Shown: positions 43,230-52,179 of the stretch, one piece after another
How the letters are laid out: each line of letters begins with the position of its first letter
Numbering within the stretch: position 1 is the stretch's first letter
Assembly (NCBI GenBank): GCA_015075185.1
Contig: JABTUW010000001.1
Coordinates: 124,001 to 188,000 of the forward strand
From: Anaerolineales bacterium
Lineage (GTDB): Bacteria > Chloroflexota > Anaerolineae > 4572-78 > J111
DNA: 64,000 nucleotides
Direction: 5' to 3'
Made by a program: the position numbers and the translations under genes
The notes under the pieces: generated by a model
The model's input: the letters and a program-made list of their open reading frames with translations, nothing else
Databases searched by the model: none
Told to the model about the DNA's origin: nothing

Positions 43230-43700
43230 ATGTCCCAAACAACCTTAGCTAACGGGGCCCTGGCTGGCTTTATCGCCACCTTGCCTATGTCGGCGGTAAT
43301 GTTAGCGGCGCGAGAATTATTACCCCTCCACGAACAGTACCCGCTGCCGCCCAGCGAAATCGTCAGCGAAGTAGCCGACAAAACCGGCGTTGAAGAAGTG
43401 GAGGCTGGGCCTGAACACAGCGTAGCCACCACGGTAGCTCACTTTGCCTATGGCGCAGCCGCCGGCGCGTTATATGCAGCTCTCCCCTATCGGATTTTTC
43501 CCTCTGCCGCCTTGAACGGAACTGCCTTTGGCCTGGCCGTTTGGACGGGCAGCTACCTGGGCCTGCTGCCTGCCCTGGGAATTTTAACTCCAGCCACGGA
43601 GCATCCCGCCCGGCGGAATGCCTTAATGATTGCCGCCCACGTGGTCTGGGGATTAACCTTGGGTGTTCTGGTAGATTCTATGAGCAACGATGAAACTTAA
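43230..43700 (+). CDS. Small membrane protein, DUF1440/YagU-like
   Basis: 156 aa. Hydrophobic segments about 8-28 (LAGFIATLPMSAVMLAARELL), 74-92, 98-118 and 132-150, separated by an acidic loop (EIVSEVADKTGVEEVEAG). Layout resembles small YagU/DUF1440-type inner-membrane proteins, at low confidence. I choose ATG 43230 (GGAG 7 nt upstream) over the TTG at 43212. Shares a transcript with the receiver gene. Confidence 0.7.
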   Translation: MSQTTLANGALAGFIATLPMSAVMLAARELLPLHEQYPLPPSEIVSEVADKTGVEEVEAGPEHSVATTVAHFAYGAAAGALYAALPYRIFPSAALNGTAFGLAVWTGSYLGLLPALGILTPATEHPARRNALMIAAHVVWGLTLGVLVDSMSNDET

Positions 43701-43757
43701 ACCGACATGTTTCTTAAGGCAGGCATTATGCTTGGCGTATACATAACTCATGCGTAA

Positions 43758-43772
43758 GGTCATAAATAATAA
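43758..43772. repeat. Solo insertion-sequence end remnant
   Basis: GGTCATAAATAATAA is identical to 15 bases of the left inverted repeat of the IS at 56202 (56209-56223). No transposase lies nearby, so this looks like a relic of an older copy, or chance. Confidence 0.35.
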
Positions 43773-43827
43773 CATCCCCTTGCGGCTGAACTTGTAGATA
43801 GATCCGGATACGTCTCATATAAACATG

Positions 43828-43862
43828 AGGAGGGGCAGGTCTGAGACCTGCCCCTCCTTTTC
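43828..43862 (+). terminator. Terminator-like hairpin, dispersed repeat
   Basis: A 15-bp perfect stem AGGAGGGGCAGGTCT (43828-43842) pairs with 43844-43858, followed by TTTT on the plus strand. It has the same core as the hairpin at 24421. It can terminate the receiver/membrane-protein transcript. Confidence 0.8.
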
Positions 43863-43868
43863 TAAGGC

Positions 43869-43903
43869 TATCTTGTTCCCAAACCTGGTTTGGGAACAAG
43901 ATA
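43869..43903. repeat. 35-bp near-perfect palindrome (CTTGTTCCCA family)
   Basis: Arms of 17 bp (TATCTTGTTCCCAAACC and complement) around one base. Related copies with the CTTGTTCCCA...TGGGAACAAG core lie at 45861-45930, about 49218-49241 (half) and 60362-60396. A dispersed palindromic family of this genome. Confidence 0.7.
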
Positions 43904-43940
43904 GAAACTGCATGCAGCAGAGAACAAGAGTGGAACTCAA

Positions 43941-45818
43941 TTAAAAGCTGCGGTTCTCGAAAGTGCGGCGAGACTCGTCAGACTCATCATAAAGGTCGTC
44001 GTCATCGTCCTCCAGGCCGATGGCCTCCTTGGTCTCTTCCCAGGCGTGGCGGACGGCCGCCTTGAACTGCTCCCAGGTCCCCTGGTTGCTTGTTTCCCAG
44101 TTGCGGCGCACGTCTGGTTCGATTTCAGCCCAGCTCCGGCTCCTATAATCCGGGTAGTAGGCCAGATCGTAGCCGTAGCGATAAGCCGGGGCGTAGTAGG
44201 TGTCATAATCATAGCCGCTGCTGGCATAGGTAGTGGTGTAGTGCTGCCGGAACTGAGGCTCAAACATGTTGTAGTCATCCTCATCCTCCAGGCCGATGGC
44301 CTCCTTGGTCTCTTCCCAGGCGTGGCGGACGGCCGCCTTAAACTGGTCCCAGGGACCTTCATAGTTTGATTCCCAGTAACTCCGCGCTTCCGGCTCAATC
44401 TCATCCCAGGCCCGATCATCATCATAGTCGCTGGCGTAGGCCAGATCATAGCCATAACGATAAGCGGGTATGTAATAATCATAACTGTGGCCGCTGTTGC
44501 CCAAGTTGGTGGTGTAATGTTCCCGGAAGCGGGGGTCGTAGGTTTTAAAGTCTTCGTCGGCTTCCAGGCCGATGGCTTCTTTAGTCTCTTCCCAGGCGTG
44601 GCGAATGGCATTCTTGAACTGCTCCCAGGCCCCTTCATAGCTCGACTCCCAATAGCGGCGGGCTTCCGGCTCGATCTCCGTCCAACCGCGATCGCCGTAA
44701 TCTACATCGTAAGCCAGGTCATAGCCAAAGCGATAAGCCGGGGCGTAGGCGGTATCATAATCGTAACCGCTGTTAGCATAGCTGGTGTTATAGTGCTCGC
44801 GGAAGCGGGCGTCAAAGGTATCATAGTCGTCGTCATCATAGTCGTAATCCAGACCGACCGCCTCTTTGGTTTCTTGCCAGGCATCGCGGGCCGTATCTTT
44901 GACCTCTTCCCAGCCCTGGCGAGCGGTATGCACCACCTGGTCCTGGGCGTAATCTACACTTTGGTTTATGTCAGTTCGCCCTTCAGCCGGCGGGCGATCT
45001 TCGACAAAACCGCCCATATTACCCTGGAGCGTATTATCCTGGGTGCCGCTCATGGTCCGGCTTGTCGGCTGGCCCGTCTCCATAGGTTCTCCGGCGGGTG
45101 GTTCTATCTCAAGCCAGCCCCGGCTTGTCGGCTGATCAGTCTCCATTGGCTCCCCGGCGGGTGGTTCTATCTCAAGCCAGCCCCGGCTGCCGCTGCGATA
45201 GGCCCTGTAAGAGGTCCGCTCTTGAGCAATATCGCTGGTTGAGTAGGGGGTGGCGTCAGGGTCAAAGCCCGTCCAGCCTGTGGTTCCCCAGTAACTGGCC
45301 CGCTCTCTAATATCTACCGGCTGGTGGCGATTGATAATCAGCATCGCCTGCTGCTCATCACCTCCGTCGGGAATCTGAACGGTCAACAGAGCGCCGCCCC
45401 GGCGAACACCTTCAGCATAGTACTCGGCCTCTTCTTCGGGCACCCCCGCATCTACCAGGGCGCCGACCAGGCCACCGGCTACGGCGCCCACCCCGGCTCC
45501 CACCGCGGCACTGGCCAGGGCGGTTACCAGGGGACCCGCTGCAATAACAGGGCCAATGCCGGGGATAGCGATGGCGCCCAGCCCGACCAGCAGGCCGCCG
45601 ACTCCGCCAATCGTTGCCCCCACACCGGCGCCGGCTGCTGTCCCACTAGCATTGCTTTCGGCGTCAAATCCGGTTCCCATTTGGTTACTATACTCACCCG
45701 TCGCATCATTGGCCATCACGCTAATGTTATCGCGCGAAAAGCCGGCGTCTACCAGGTCCTGGGCCACCCGTTGGGCGGTGGCAAAGTCATCATACAAACT
45801 GACAATTGTCTTAGCCAT
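43941..45818 (-). CDS. GspM-type stress protein with three 92-aa C-terminal repeats
   Basis: 625 aa. Residues 1-150 repeat the YflT-like plus glycine-zipper pair of the protein at 39862. Residues 211-252 are two copies of a 21-aa unit (SRGWLEIEPPAGEPMET). From 335 to 608 come three repeats with exact 92-residue period: RFREHY, SGYDYD-Y-PAYRYGYDLA, W-EIEP-ARR-WE, and W-QFK-AVRHAWEETKEAIGLE. A half repeat precedes them (300-334). The repeat is acidic and aromatic and could bind surfaces or other proteins. AAAGGA precedes the ATG. Confidence 0.85.
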   Translation of the reverse strand: MAKTIVSLYDDFATAQRVAQDLVDAGFSRDNISVMANDATGEYSNQMGTGFDAESNASGTAAGAGVGATIGGVGGLLVGLGAIAIPGIGPVIAAGPLVTALASAAVGAGVGAVAGGLVGALVDAGVPEEEAEYYAEGVRRGGALLTVQIPDGGDEQQAMLIINRHQPVDIRERASYWGTTGWTGFDPDATPYSTSDIAQERTSYRAYRSGSRGWLEIEPPAGEPMETDQPTSRGWLEIEPPAGEPMETGQPTSRTMSGTQDNTLQGNMGGFVEDRPPAEGRTDINQSVDYAQDQVVHTARQGWEEVKDTARDAWQETKEAVGLDYDYDDDDYDTFDARFREHYNTSYANSGYDYDTAYAPAYRFGYDLAYDVDYGDRGWTEIEPEARRYWESSYEGAWEQFKNAIRHAWEETKEAIGLEADEDFKTYDPRFREHYTTNLGNSGHSYDYYIPAYRYGYDLAYASDYDDDRAWDEIEPEARSYWESNYEGPWDQFKAAVRHAWEETKEAIGLEDEDDYNMFEPQFRQHYTTTYASSGYDYDTYYAPAYRYGYDLAYYPDYRSRSWAEIEPDVRRNWETSNQGTWEQFKAAVRHAWEETKEAIGLEDDDDDLYDESDESRRTFENRSF

Positions 45819-45860
45819 TTTTCTTTTCCTTTCTTTAAGCTAATTTTTTAATTTTTAATC

Positions 45861-45930
45861 CTGTTCCCAAACTGAGTTGGGACGAGATTTACATTGGTCT
45901 TGTTTCTAAACTGAGTTTGGGAACAAGACC
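45861..45930. repeat. Inverted repeats upstream of the repeat-containing stress gene
   Basis: A short GTTCCCAA/TTGGGAC hairpin (about 45863-45882) and an imperfect longer one (45898-45929, GTCTTGTTT..AGTTTGGGAACAAGAC) belong to the CTTGTTCCCA family. They occupy most of the gap between two minus-strand genes. Confidence 0.55.
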
Positions 45931-45948
45931 AAGATTAAATCTAATATG

Positions 45949-48411
45949 CTAGAAGGCCTCACTCGCTGGCCGAATTGATGGCACTGGCGGCGTTCCATTC
46001 AAGAAATAAACCTGAGTGGGCGCCTGTACTTTAGTTGACCCGGCCCGCGCCATGCCCGTCATTTTGGCATAAAGGGTCAGGGCCTGGGCCGTAACCTGGT
46101 CCATATTGTAATATTTATAAGTAGCTAGCCGCCCAACAAAGTGGACATTCGCCATAGTTTCGGCCAGGGTCTTATATTTCTTGTAGAGTTCGACGTTCTC
46201 CGGGCGCGGAATGGGATAATAGGGATCGCCGTCGGCACAGGGGTACTCGTAGACGAGCGTGGTTTTATTGTGTTCCTGGCCGGTCAAATGTTTGAACTCG
46301 GTGACCCGGGTATAGGAATGTTGGTTCGGGTAATTGATAACGGCCACGGGCTGGAGGAAAGGCGTGTTCAGCGTTTCAAACCGAAATTGTAACGAGCGAT
46401 AGGGCAGCTTGCCGTAGCAGTAATCAAAAAACTCGTCCACCGGACCGCTGTAAATGACTTTGCGGTACGAAATGTAATCTTTAATTTCCCGGTAATCGGT
46501 GTTTAACATAACCTTGATATTGCGGTGATCCAGCATATTTTCAAACATGCGGGTGTAACCGTGCCGGGGCATGGCTTGATACGTATCGGTAAAGTAGCGG
46601 TCATCCCGGTTGGTTCGTATCGGCACCCGGGCAATGACCGAAGAATCCAATTCGGAGGGGTCCAGGCCCCACTGTTTGCGGGTGTAGTTTCGGAAAAACT
46701 TCTCGTAGAGTTCCTGCCCCACCCGGCTGACCACCACATCTTCCGAGGTGCGGATTTGCTCCCGCGGCTCGGCCATCGAAGCAAAGAACTCGTCCACTTG
46801 AAATGAGGTGAGATTAAGGCCGTAGAGCTGGTTAATCGTGTCCAGATTGATCGGGATGGGGACCAGTTGGCCGTCTACGTTGGCCTTAACCCGGTGTTCG
46901 TAAGGCCGCCACTCGGTAAAGCGCGATAGATACTCAAAGACGTCGCGTGAGTTGGTATGGAAAATATGCGGCCCGTATTTATGAACCAGGATGCCATTTT
47001 GATCGTAATGGTCGTAGGCATTGCCGCCAATATGAGATCGCTTATCAATCAGCAAGACTTTTTTCCCGGAGCCGGCCGCCAGCCGTTCGGCTAACACACT
47101 GCCGGCAAAGCCGGCGCCTACAATCAAGTAGTCAAAGCTCTTCGGGCCGCGCTCATAGCGCCTGGTAACGGTAGGTTGTAGCCGTGTGGCTGACAACGAC
47201 GGAGCAACTCGCGTCTCCAGCGTCTGGACCTGAGGCGCTTGGAGCGTATAAGAATCAAGGACGGCTTGAATAAGTTGGCTCATCTGCCGCCAGGTTTGGT
47301 CCCACGACCCCGCGGCCAGAAACTGGTCAGCCCGTTGCTGCCAGAGTGCGGTTTCAGCGGCGCTTTGGGCCAGGATTGTTTCAACCGCTGCCACAAACTC
47401 GGGGACCGTATCGGCAATCCGCACCAATTGCTGTTCGCTGTAGGGCTGGACAACATCCTGGATCGAGGTCGAAACAACCGGTTTGCCGCCCGCCAGATAT
47501 TCCGGAGTTTTGGTCGGGCTAATGAAGCGGGTGGCGTCGTTGCGGGCAAACAGCAGGAGGGCCACATCCCACCCGGCCAGATAAGCCGGCAGTTCCGAGT
47601 AAGATTTGGGACCAAGGTAATGGATATTGTCACGCTGCGGCAGGGTCGCCCGGTCTATCTTGGCCACAGGACCAATCAAGACAAAGTGCCAGTCGGGGCG
47701 GGTTTCGGCCAGACTGGTCAGGAGCGGGCTATCAAAACGTTCGTCAATAACGCCAAAGAAACCCAGACGGGGATGGGGGACGTCGGCCTGGTCGGCCGGC
47801 TCCTCACCTGGCTGGCGGGCCTGGGCAAAGTGGGCCACGTCAATACTGCTAGGGAAGCAGTGAACGCTGGGATGCTGGTTGCGCTTGACCTCGTAGAGGC
47901 TCTGCCCGCCGGTAAAGACCAGATCGGCCCGGCTGAACAGCTCTACCTCAAGCTTTTTCAGCATGGGCGAGGCCCCCTTGAACAGGGTCAGCTCATCCAT
48001 GCAGTCGTAAATAGTTACCACCGGCTTCAAATGGCGGGTGAAATTTAAGGCCATCGGGGTGTAGTACCAGACGATGTAGGTGTGGATGTGGCCCAGCTTA
48101 AATAAATCATTGATCAGCTTTTGGTGGGCGGAATTTACAGCCTCCTCGCTCAAACCACGCGGTAAGTGAGGGACCACCACCGTAAGCTGTTCCTGAGGCT
48201 GGCTGACCTCAAGCCGAGGCTCGCCTTGATCGGAGACAGGCTCTTCGACAAAGAAGACCCGCCGCTCAAGAGCAGCGCGGCTCAAGAGATGCTGGGGCCG
48301 CTGGTAAACAAAATTCCAGCGCAGATGCGAGAAACATACCAGGTCGGGCACGCCCAGGGTGGAAAACTCCCCTCCCTGTAAGCTTTTACCGTTTCCTCGA
48401 TTCTTATCCAT
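45949..48411 (-). CDS. Glycosyltransferase fused to UDP-galactopyranose mutase
   Basis: 820 aa. Residues 20-395 are a GT-B-like glycosyltransferase (LVCFSHLRWNFVYQRPQHLLSR, VTIYDCMDEL, SPTKTPEYLAGGKPVVST). From 426 to about 800 is a complete UDP-galactopyranose mutase: FDYLIVGAGFAGSVLAERLA, DKRSHIGGNAYD, YGPHIFHT, KYGPH-H loop, and FVGRLATYKYYNMDQV at the end. The mutase makes UDP-galactofuranose from UDP-galactopyranose; the fused enzyme may use it directly. Driven by a CACCCA-box promoter with a leader of about 240 nt. Confidence 0.92.
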   Translation of the reverse strand: MDKNRGNGKSLQGGEFSTLGVPDLVCFSHLRWNFVYQRPQHLLSRAALERRVFFVEEPVSDQGEPRLEVSQPQEQLTVVVPHLPRGLSEEAVNSAHQKLINDLFKLGHIHTYIVWYYTPMALNFTRHLKPVVTIYDCMDELTLFKGASPMLKKLEVELFSRADLVFTGGQSLYEVKRNQHPSVHCFPSSIDVAHFAQARQPGEEPADQADVPHPRLGFFGVIDERFDSPLLTSLAETRPDWHFVLIGPVAKIDRATLPQRDNIHYLGPKSYSELPAYLAGWDVALLLFARNDATRFISPTKTPEYLAGGKPVVSTSIQDVVQPYSEQQLVRIADTVPEFVAAVETILAQSAAETALWQQRADQFLAAGSWDQTWRQMSQLIQAVLDSYTLQAPQVQTLETRVAPSLSATRLQPTVTRRYERGPKSFDYLIVGAGFAGSVLAERLAAGSGKKVLLIDKRSHIGGNAYDHYDQNGILVHKYGPHIFHTNSRDVFEYLSRFTEWRPYEHRVKANVDGQLVPIPINLDTINQLYGLNLTSFQVDEFFASMAEPREQIRTSEDVVVSRVGQELYEKFFRNYTRKQWGLDPSELDSSVIARVPIRTNRDDRYFTDTYQAMPRHGYTRMFENMLDHRNIKVMLNTDYREIKDYISYRKVIYSGPVDEFFDYCYGKLPYRSLQFRFETLNTPFLQPVAVINYPNQHSYTRVTEFKHLTGQEHNKTTLVYEYPCADGDPYYPIPRPENVELYKKYKTLAETMANVHFVGRLATYKYYNMDQVTAQALTLYAKMTGMARAGSTKVQAPTQVYFLNGTPPVPSIRPASEAF

Positions 48412-48658
48412 GCCTAATTATCTCCTAAAATAATTAGTGTGAATTTTTTACGTGTATCTATCAATTCCTCGCTCCGCAGAGATTTCATGAGGGAGGCCAC
48501 CAAAGCCCATGGATAATACAAATATGCGGGTTGACACTCCAGATGGCCTGCACCCCTGTTTTACGCGCCGCCCGCAGCAGGGGGAGCGCACTTGAAAAAT
48601 CATAGCGGCCCGGCGCTGACACAATATGTAAATTACCAGTATCATAGCCTCAAGCAAC

Positions 48659-48780
48659 ATTCTATCCTTGTTTCAAGGGACTGCCTACACTCTCTTGGGC
48701 GATTTCAAAAGTTAGAAAGGAGTTAAATTCTTCTAATTCTCTTCGCTGAAACTCGGGTCTGGGTACTATCCAACTAGGTA
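48659..48780 (-). promoter_or_regulatory. CACCCA-box promoter of the GT-UGM fusion gene
   Basis: Minus strand: proximal dyad 48688-48701 (CGCCCA-AG-AGAGTG), -35 TAGGCA at 48682-48687, 17-bp spacer, -10 TAGAAT at 48659-48664. Distal dyad 48767-48780 (TACCTA-GT-TGGATA), exactly 79 bp upstream. A small inverted repeat TTAGAA/TTCTAA (48712-48736) lies between. Confidence 0.72.
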
Positions 48781-49287
48781 ACTTTCTGTTTTAACGATGT
48801 CCTATTGAGCTATCCGGGATTAAGGGGACAGGCACTTATCGTGCCTGTATCCGTGTAAAAGTGCCTGTCACCTGGTTTTGCCCGTAAGGGTAAGCTTATA
48901 GAGATAATCGTCAATGGTGGCGGCCAAAAGTCATATTTTGGGGTGACATAACTCACCTCTTTTTCAGGACAGATGGCACTTTATAGAAAAAGGTTCTTGG
49001 TGTATAAAGGGTAAGGTCCTTTTTTCTTACTCCCAGGAAATACCCAGCCAAGGAATTTGAAGCTTAGACGTATAACTAAAGACAATTGGATCTTTACCAA
49101 CATTTCTCATAGATTATTATCCTGATTACCCCGCCTGTATGGCCGATTAAACGGCCGCTTTGGTCGAGCAATTTCGGGACCTGGTGCGCTGCTATACTCC
49201 CCTAAACGAAACCTTAACTGACACGAAGCGTGGGAACGAGATGGGGGTAAATTATTTAGTTTATGAAATGTGGAGTTTATCATGTAG
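48781..49287. other. Non-coding, repeat-bearing gap with possible gene relic
   Basis: Holds a hairpin ACAGGCAC/GTGCCTGT (48828-48848), a second related arm AGTGCCTGTCACCT (48860-48873) of the family at 12999, and part of a CTTGTTCCCA-family repeat (about 49218-49241). A short frame at 49150-49215 (ALVEQFRDLVRCYTPLNETL) looks coding but runs into that repeat and stops. I see no intact gene. Confidence 0.5.
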
Positions 49288-49377
49288 CTTATACGGCAAT
49301 CTGTTTTAGATCATACCGGGCAGGTTCAATCACCTCAGAACGGCGGGCCTGCTTCTATAAAAAATATTCCTCCGCAA

Positions 49378-52110
49378 GTGCCGGACCAGGAACCCGCTAC
49401 CCCAGCGCAAGCCCGCCAACGTCTTTCCCTGGATGGCGTCTGGCAGTTTCAATTTGATCCGACCGATTTAGCCGAGCTGAAAGATTTGGCCGAATGGCGC
49501 GAGGCCCACGTGCCCATGCCCTGGCAAGCGGAATTTGAGGATTTGCGGGAGCAGGCCGGTACAGGTTGGTACCAACGAAATTTCGAACTTCCAGCCGAAT
49601 GGGCAGGCGGCGCGGTCATTCTCCACTTTGGGGCGGTGGATTATTATGCCCAGGTTTGGCTCAACGGCTCGCTGTTGGGTGAGCATGCCGGCGGCTATCT
49701 TCCCTTTGAATTTGAGATCAGCGACCGGCTAAATGAGGCTGGCCCTAACGAGCTGGCTGTCCGCGTGACCGGCCCCATTGACGACCCCCAGCGCTACCCC
49801 GACTTTTCCTTCTCGGAGATTCCGCACGGCAAGCAGAGTTGGTACGGCCCCTTAAATGGCATTTGGCAGTCCGTCTGGCTGGAATGTCGTGCTCCTTTCC
49901 ATATTCAAACGATTTTCGTCCAGTCAGATTTACCCACTGGCGCGGTTCAAGCTGGCTTGACCCTTTCAACCCCGGCCAGGGCAGAAGATTGGGCTTTACT
50001 CAATATCGTGGACCCGCATGGCATGCCTGTGGCCTCAAGCCGAATCGCGTTGGCAGAGGGTGATACCAGGGCTGCCTTAACCACAACAATAGCCAGTCCC
50101 CTGGCCTGGTCGCCCGACCAACCGCACCTTTATCGCCTGGAAGTTTGCCTGGGGCGAGGGGAAGCAGGAGTAGATACCCTGGCCCAGCAGTTTGGCTTTC
50201 GCACCATTGAAGCCAGGGAGGGGCGTCTCTTTCTCAACGGCGAACCCATTTACCTGCGCGGTGCGCTTGATCAAGATTACTACCCCGACACCATTGCCAC
50301 CCCTCCCTCAGTCGCTTTTCTGGAAGATCAACTGCGCAAAGCCAAGGAACTGGGGCTGAACTGCCTGCGCTGCCACATCAAAGTCGCCGACCCGCGCTAC
50401 TATGAAGCAGCGGATCGCCACGGTATGCTCATTTGGACCGAACTGCCCAACTGGCGCTTGCTAACCGAGGGCGCGGCCAGGCGCGGTCGAGCGACCTTAC
50501 AGGGGATTGTCGAACGCGACGGCCACCATCCCTCGATCATCGCCTGGACCATTATTAACGAAGATTGGGGCACCGACCTGGTTCACAATGCCACCCATCG
50601 CGCCTGGCTTAAGACAACCTATCAATGGCTCAAAGAGTTGGACCCCACCCGGCTGGTCGTTGACAATTCACCCTGCTGGCCCAATTTTCACGTGCAGACG
50701 GACCTGGAAGATTACCATCATTACCGGGCCATGCCTGATCATCGCCGCAAGTGGGATGATTTTGTGACCACTTTTGCCAGCCGCCCCGGCTGGACGTTTA
50801 GCCCCTACGGCGACGCCGTGCGAACGGGCCAGGAGCCGTTGCTTGTTTCAGAATTTGGTAATTGGGGCTTGCCCGATGTTAATTTGCTGCTCACCGAGGG
50901 ACGCGAACCCTGGTGGTTTGAAACCGACCAGGAATGGGATGATGGTGTAGTCCACCCGCACGGGGTGCGCCGCCGCTTCCGCGCCTGGTATTTAGACCGA
51001 GTTTTTGGCGCGTGGGAGGCTTTTATTAAAGCGACCCAGTGGCAGCAGTTTCTGGCCTTGAAATATGAGATTGAAGCGATGCGCCGTCACTCGGAGATTG
51101 CCGGCTATGTCATTACCGAGTTCACCGATGTTCACTGGGAAGCCAACGGCTTGCTCGACATCAAGCGCAATCCCAAGGCCTTTTATCACGATTTCGCGGC
51201 GATAAACGCGGACACGGTCATTGTGCCGGAGTGGCAGCGGGTCGCCTTTTGGGCCGGTGAACCGGTCCGGCTTGGGCTGGCCGTGGCTCATGGCGCCGGA
51301 GCGGAGATTCGCGAGGCGGAACTGCGTTGGGCGCTCAGTTCTGAGGAAACCGCGGGCCGGGTGGCCGTCTCTGCCCTGGCGGCCGGCCAGGTTCAACAGT
51401 TGGAGCCGCTGGTATTTGATGCTCCCGACGTGACCACGCCCGGCATCCACCGGCTGACCCTGGAACTTTACACGGCCGCTGGCGCTCGCCTGGCCTCTAA
51501 CTTCGTAGACCTGGCGATTTACCCCCGCCGGACGCCGCCTGAGACGGCGGCGCTGTTATGGGCGCCCGATCCCAATCTGGCCGAGCGGCTGGAGGGGCTG
51601 GGGTATCAAATCACGTCCGACCCTCAAAGCGCCGGGGCGATTATTGCCAACAAACTCGACGATACGCTGGCGGGGTTTATTCGCGAGGGAGGCCGGCTGC
51701 TGCTGCTGGCCAATCACAAAGAGGCAGTCGGTTTGCATTTGCCCGGCGTGCAAGTTAAGGCCAGAGAAGGAACTTCCTGGTTTGGTGATTGGGCTTCCTC
51801 TTTTGCCTGGGTGCGCCGGCAGGGGCCGTTCGCTGCCTTGCCCGGCGGTCCTCTGATCGAGCACAGCTTCGACCGGGTCATTCCCGACCATATCCTGACC
51901 GGGTTTAGCCCTTCAGATTTTGCCGCCCATGTGTTTGCCGGCCTTTGTGTCGGCTGGATTCACAAACCGGTTACTTTAATTGGGCTGCGGCGTTATGGCC
52001 AGGGCCGGGCCGTGCTGACCACCTTCCACCTCACCCATGATGCTCCTGGCGCTGATCCAACGGCCACGACGTTGCTGGATGCCCTGATCCAGTTGACCTT
52101 AGCCAAATAA
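49378..52110 (+). CDS. Glycoside hydrolase family 2 protein
   Basis: 910 aa. GH2 layout: N-terminal jelly-roll (RLSLDGVWQFQFDPTD, WYQRNFELP, QVWLNGSLLGEHAGGYLPF), Ig-like domain, TIM barrel with general acid in WTIINEDWG and nucleophile in VSEFGNWG, then extra C-terminal domains (about 680-910). Family activities include beta-galactosidase, beta-glucuronidase and beta-mannosidase; this cannot be resolved. No secretion signal. The first canonical start is GTG 49378 without a ribosome-binding site; the frame is open back to 49288 with no ATG/GTG/TTG, so the true start is uncertain. Confidence 0.9.
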   Translation: MPDQEPATPAQARQRLSLDGVWQFQFDPTDLAELKDLAEWREAHVPMPWQAEFEDLREQAGTGWYQRNFELPAEWAGGAVILHFGAVDYYAQVWLNGSLLGEHAGGYLPFEFEISDRLNEAGPNELAVRVTGPIDDPQRYPDFSFSEIPHGKQSWYGPLNGIWQSVWLECRAPFHIQTIFVQSDLPTGAVQAGLTLSTPARAEDWALLNIVDPHGMPVASSRIALAEGDTRAALTTTIASPLAWSPDQPHLYRLEVCLGRGEAGVDTLAQQFGFRTIEAREGRLFLNGEPIYLRGALDQDYYPDTIATPPSVAFLEDQLRKAKELGLNCLRCHIKVADPRYYEAADRHGMLIWTELPNWRLLTEGAARRGRATLQGIVERDGHHPSIIAWTIINEDWGTDLVHNATHRAWLKTTYQWLKELDPTRLVVDNSPCWPNFHVQTDLEDYHHYRAMPDHRRKWDDFVTTFASRPGWTFSPYGDAVRTGQEPLLVSEFGNWGLPDVNLLLTEGREPWWFETDQEWDDGVVHPHGVRRRFRAWYLDRVFGAWEAFIKATQWQQFLALKYEIEAMRRHSEIAGYVITEFTDVHWEANGLLDIKRNPKAFYHDFAAINADTVIVPEWQRVAFWAGEPVRLGLAVAHGAGAEIREAELRWALSSEETAGRVAVSALAAGQVQQLEPLVFDAPDVTTPGIHRLTLELYTAAGARLASNFVDLAIYPRRTPPETAALLWAPDPNLAERLEGLGYQITSDPQSAGAIIANKLDDTLAGFIREGGRLLLLANHKEAVGLHLPGVQVKAREGTSWFGDWASSFAWVRRQGPFAALPGGPLIEHSFDRVIPDHILTGFSPSDFAAHVFAGLCVGWIHKPVTLIGLRRYGQGRAVLTTFHLTHDAPGADPTATTLLDALIQLTLAK

Positions 52111-52123
52111 CCTCTCTGCTCTT

Positions 52124-52158
52124 ACCCGCCGGGCGTGGCTGTGCCCGGCGGGTTTTTA
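52124..52158 (+). terminator. Rho-independent terminator of the GH2 gene
   Basis: An 11-bp GC stem ACCCGCCGGGC (52124-52134) pairs with 52143-52153 and is followed by TTTTTATT, 14 bp after the stop codon. Confidence 0.9.
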
Positions 52159-52179
52159 TTTCCTCCCGACTTACCGCCT

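Noticed and set aside
43937..44638. 233-codon minus-strand frame in the repeat region
   Set aside because: Out-of-frame reading of the 92-residue repeats; Pro/Thr/Met-rich low complexity only.
43995..44810. Possible CRISPR array because of regular DNA repeats
   Set aside because: Repeats are 276 bp, coding and in frame; there are no short spacers or cas genes.
47239..48048. 269-codon plus-strand frame opposite the GT-UGM gene
   Set aside because: Antisense shadow of the glycosyltransferase domain, with no conserved motif.
48448..48660. 70-codon minus-strand frame upstream of the GT-UGM gene
   Set aside because: Lies in the predicted 240-nt leader and overlaps the promoter -10; no ribosome-binding site or homology pattern.
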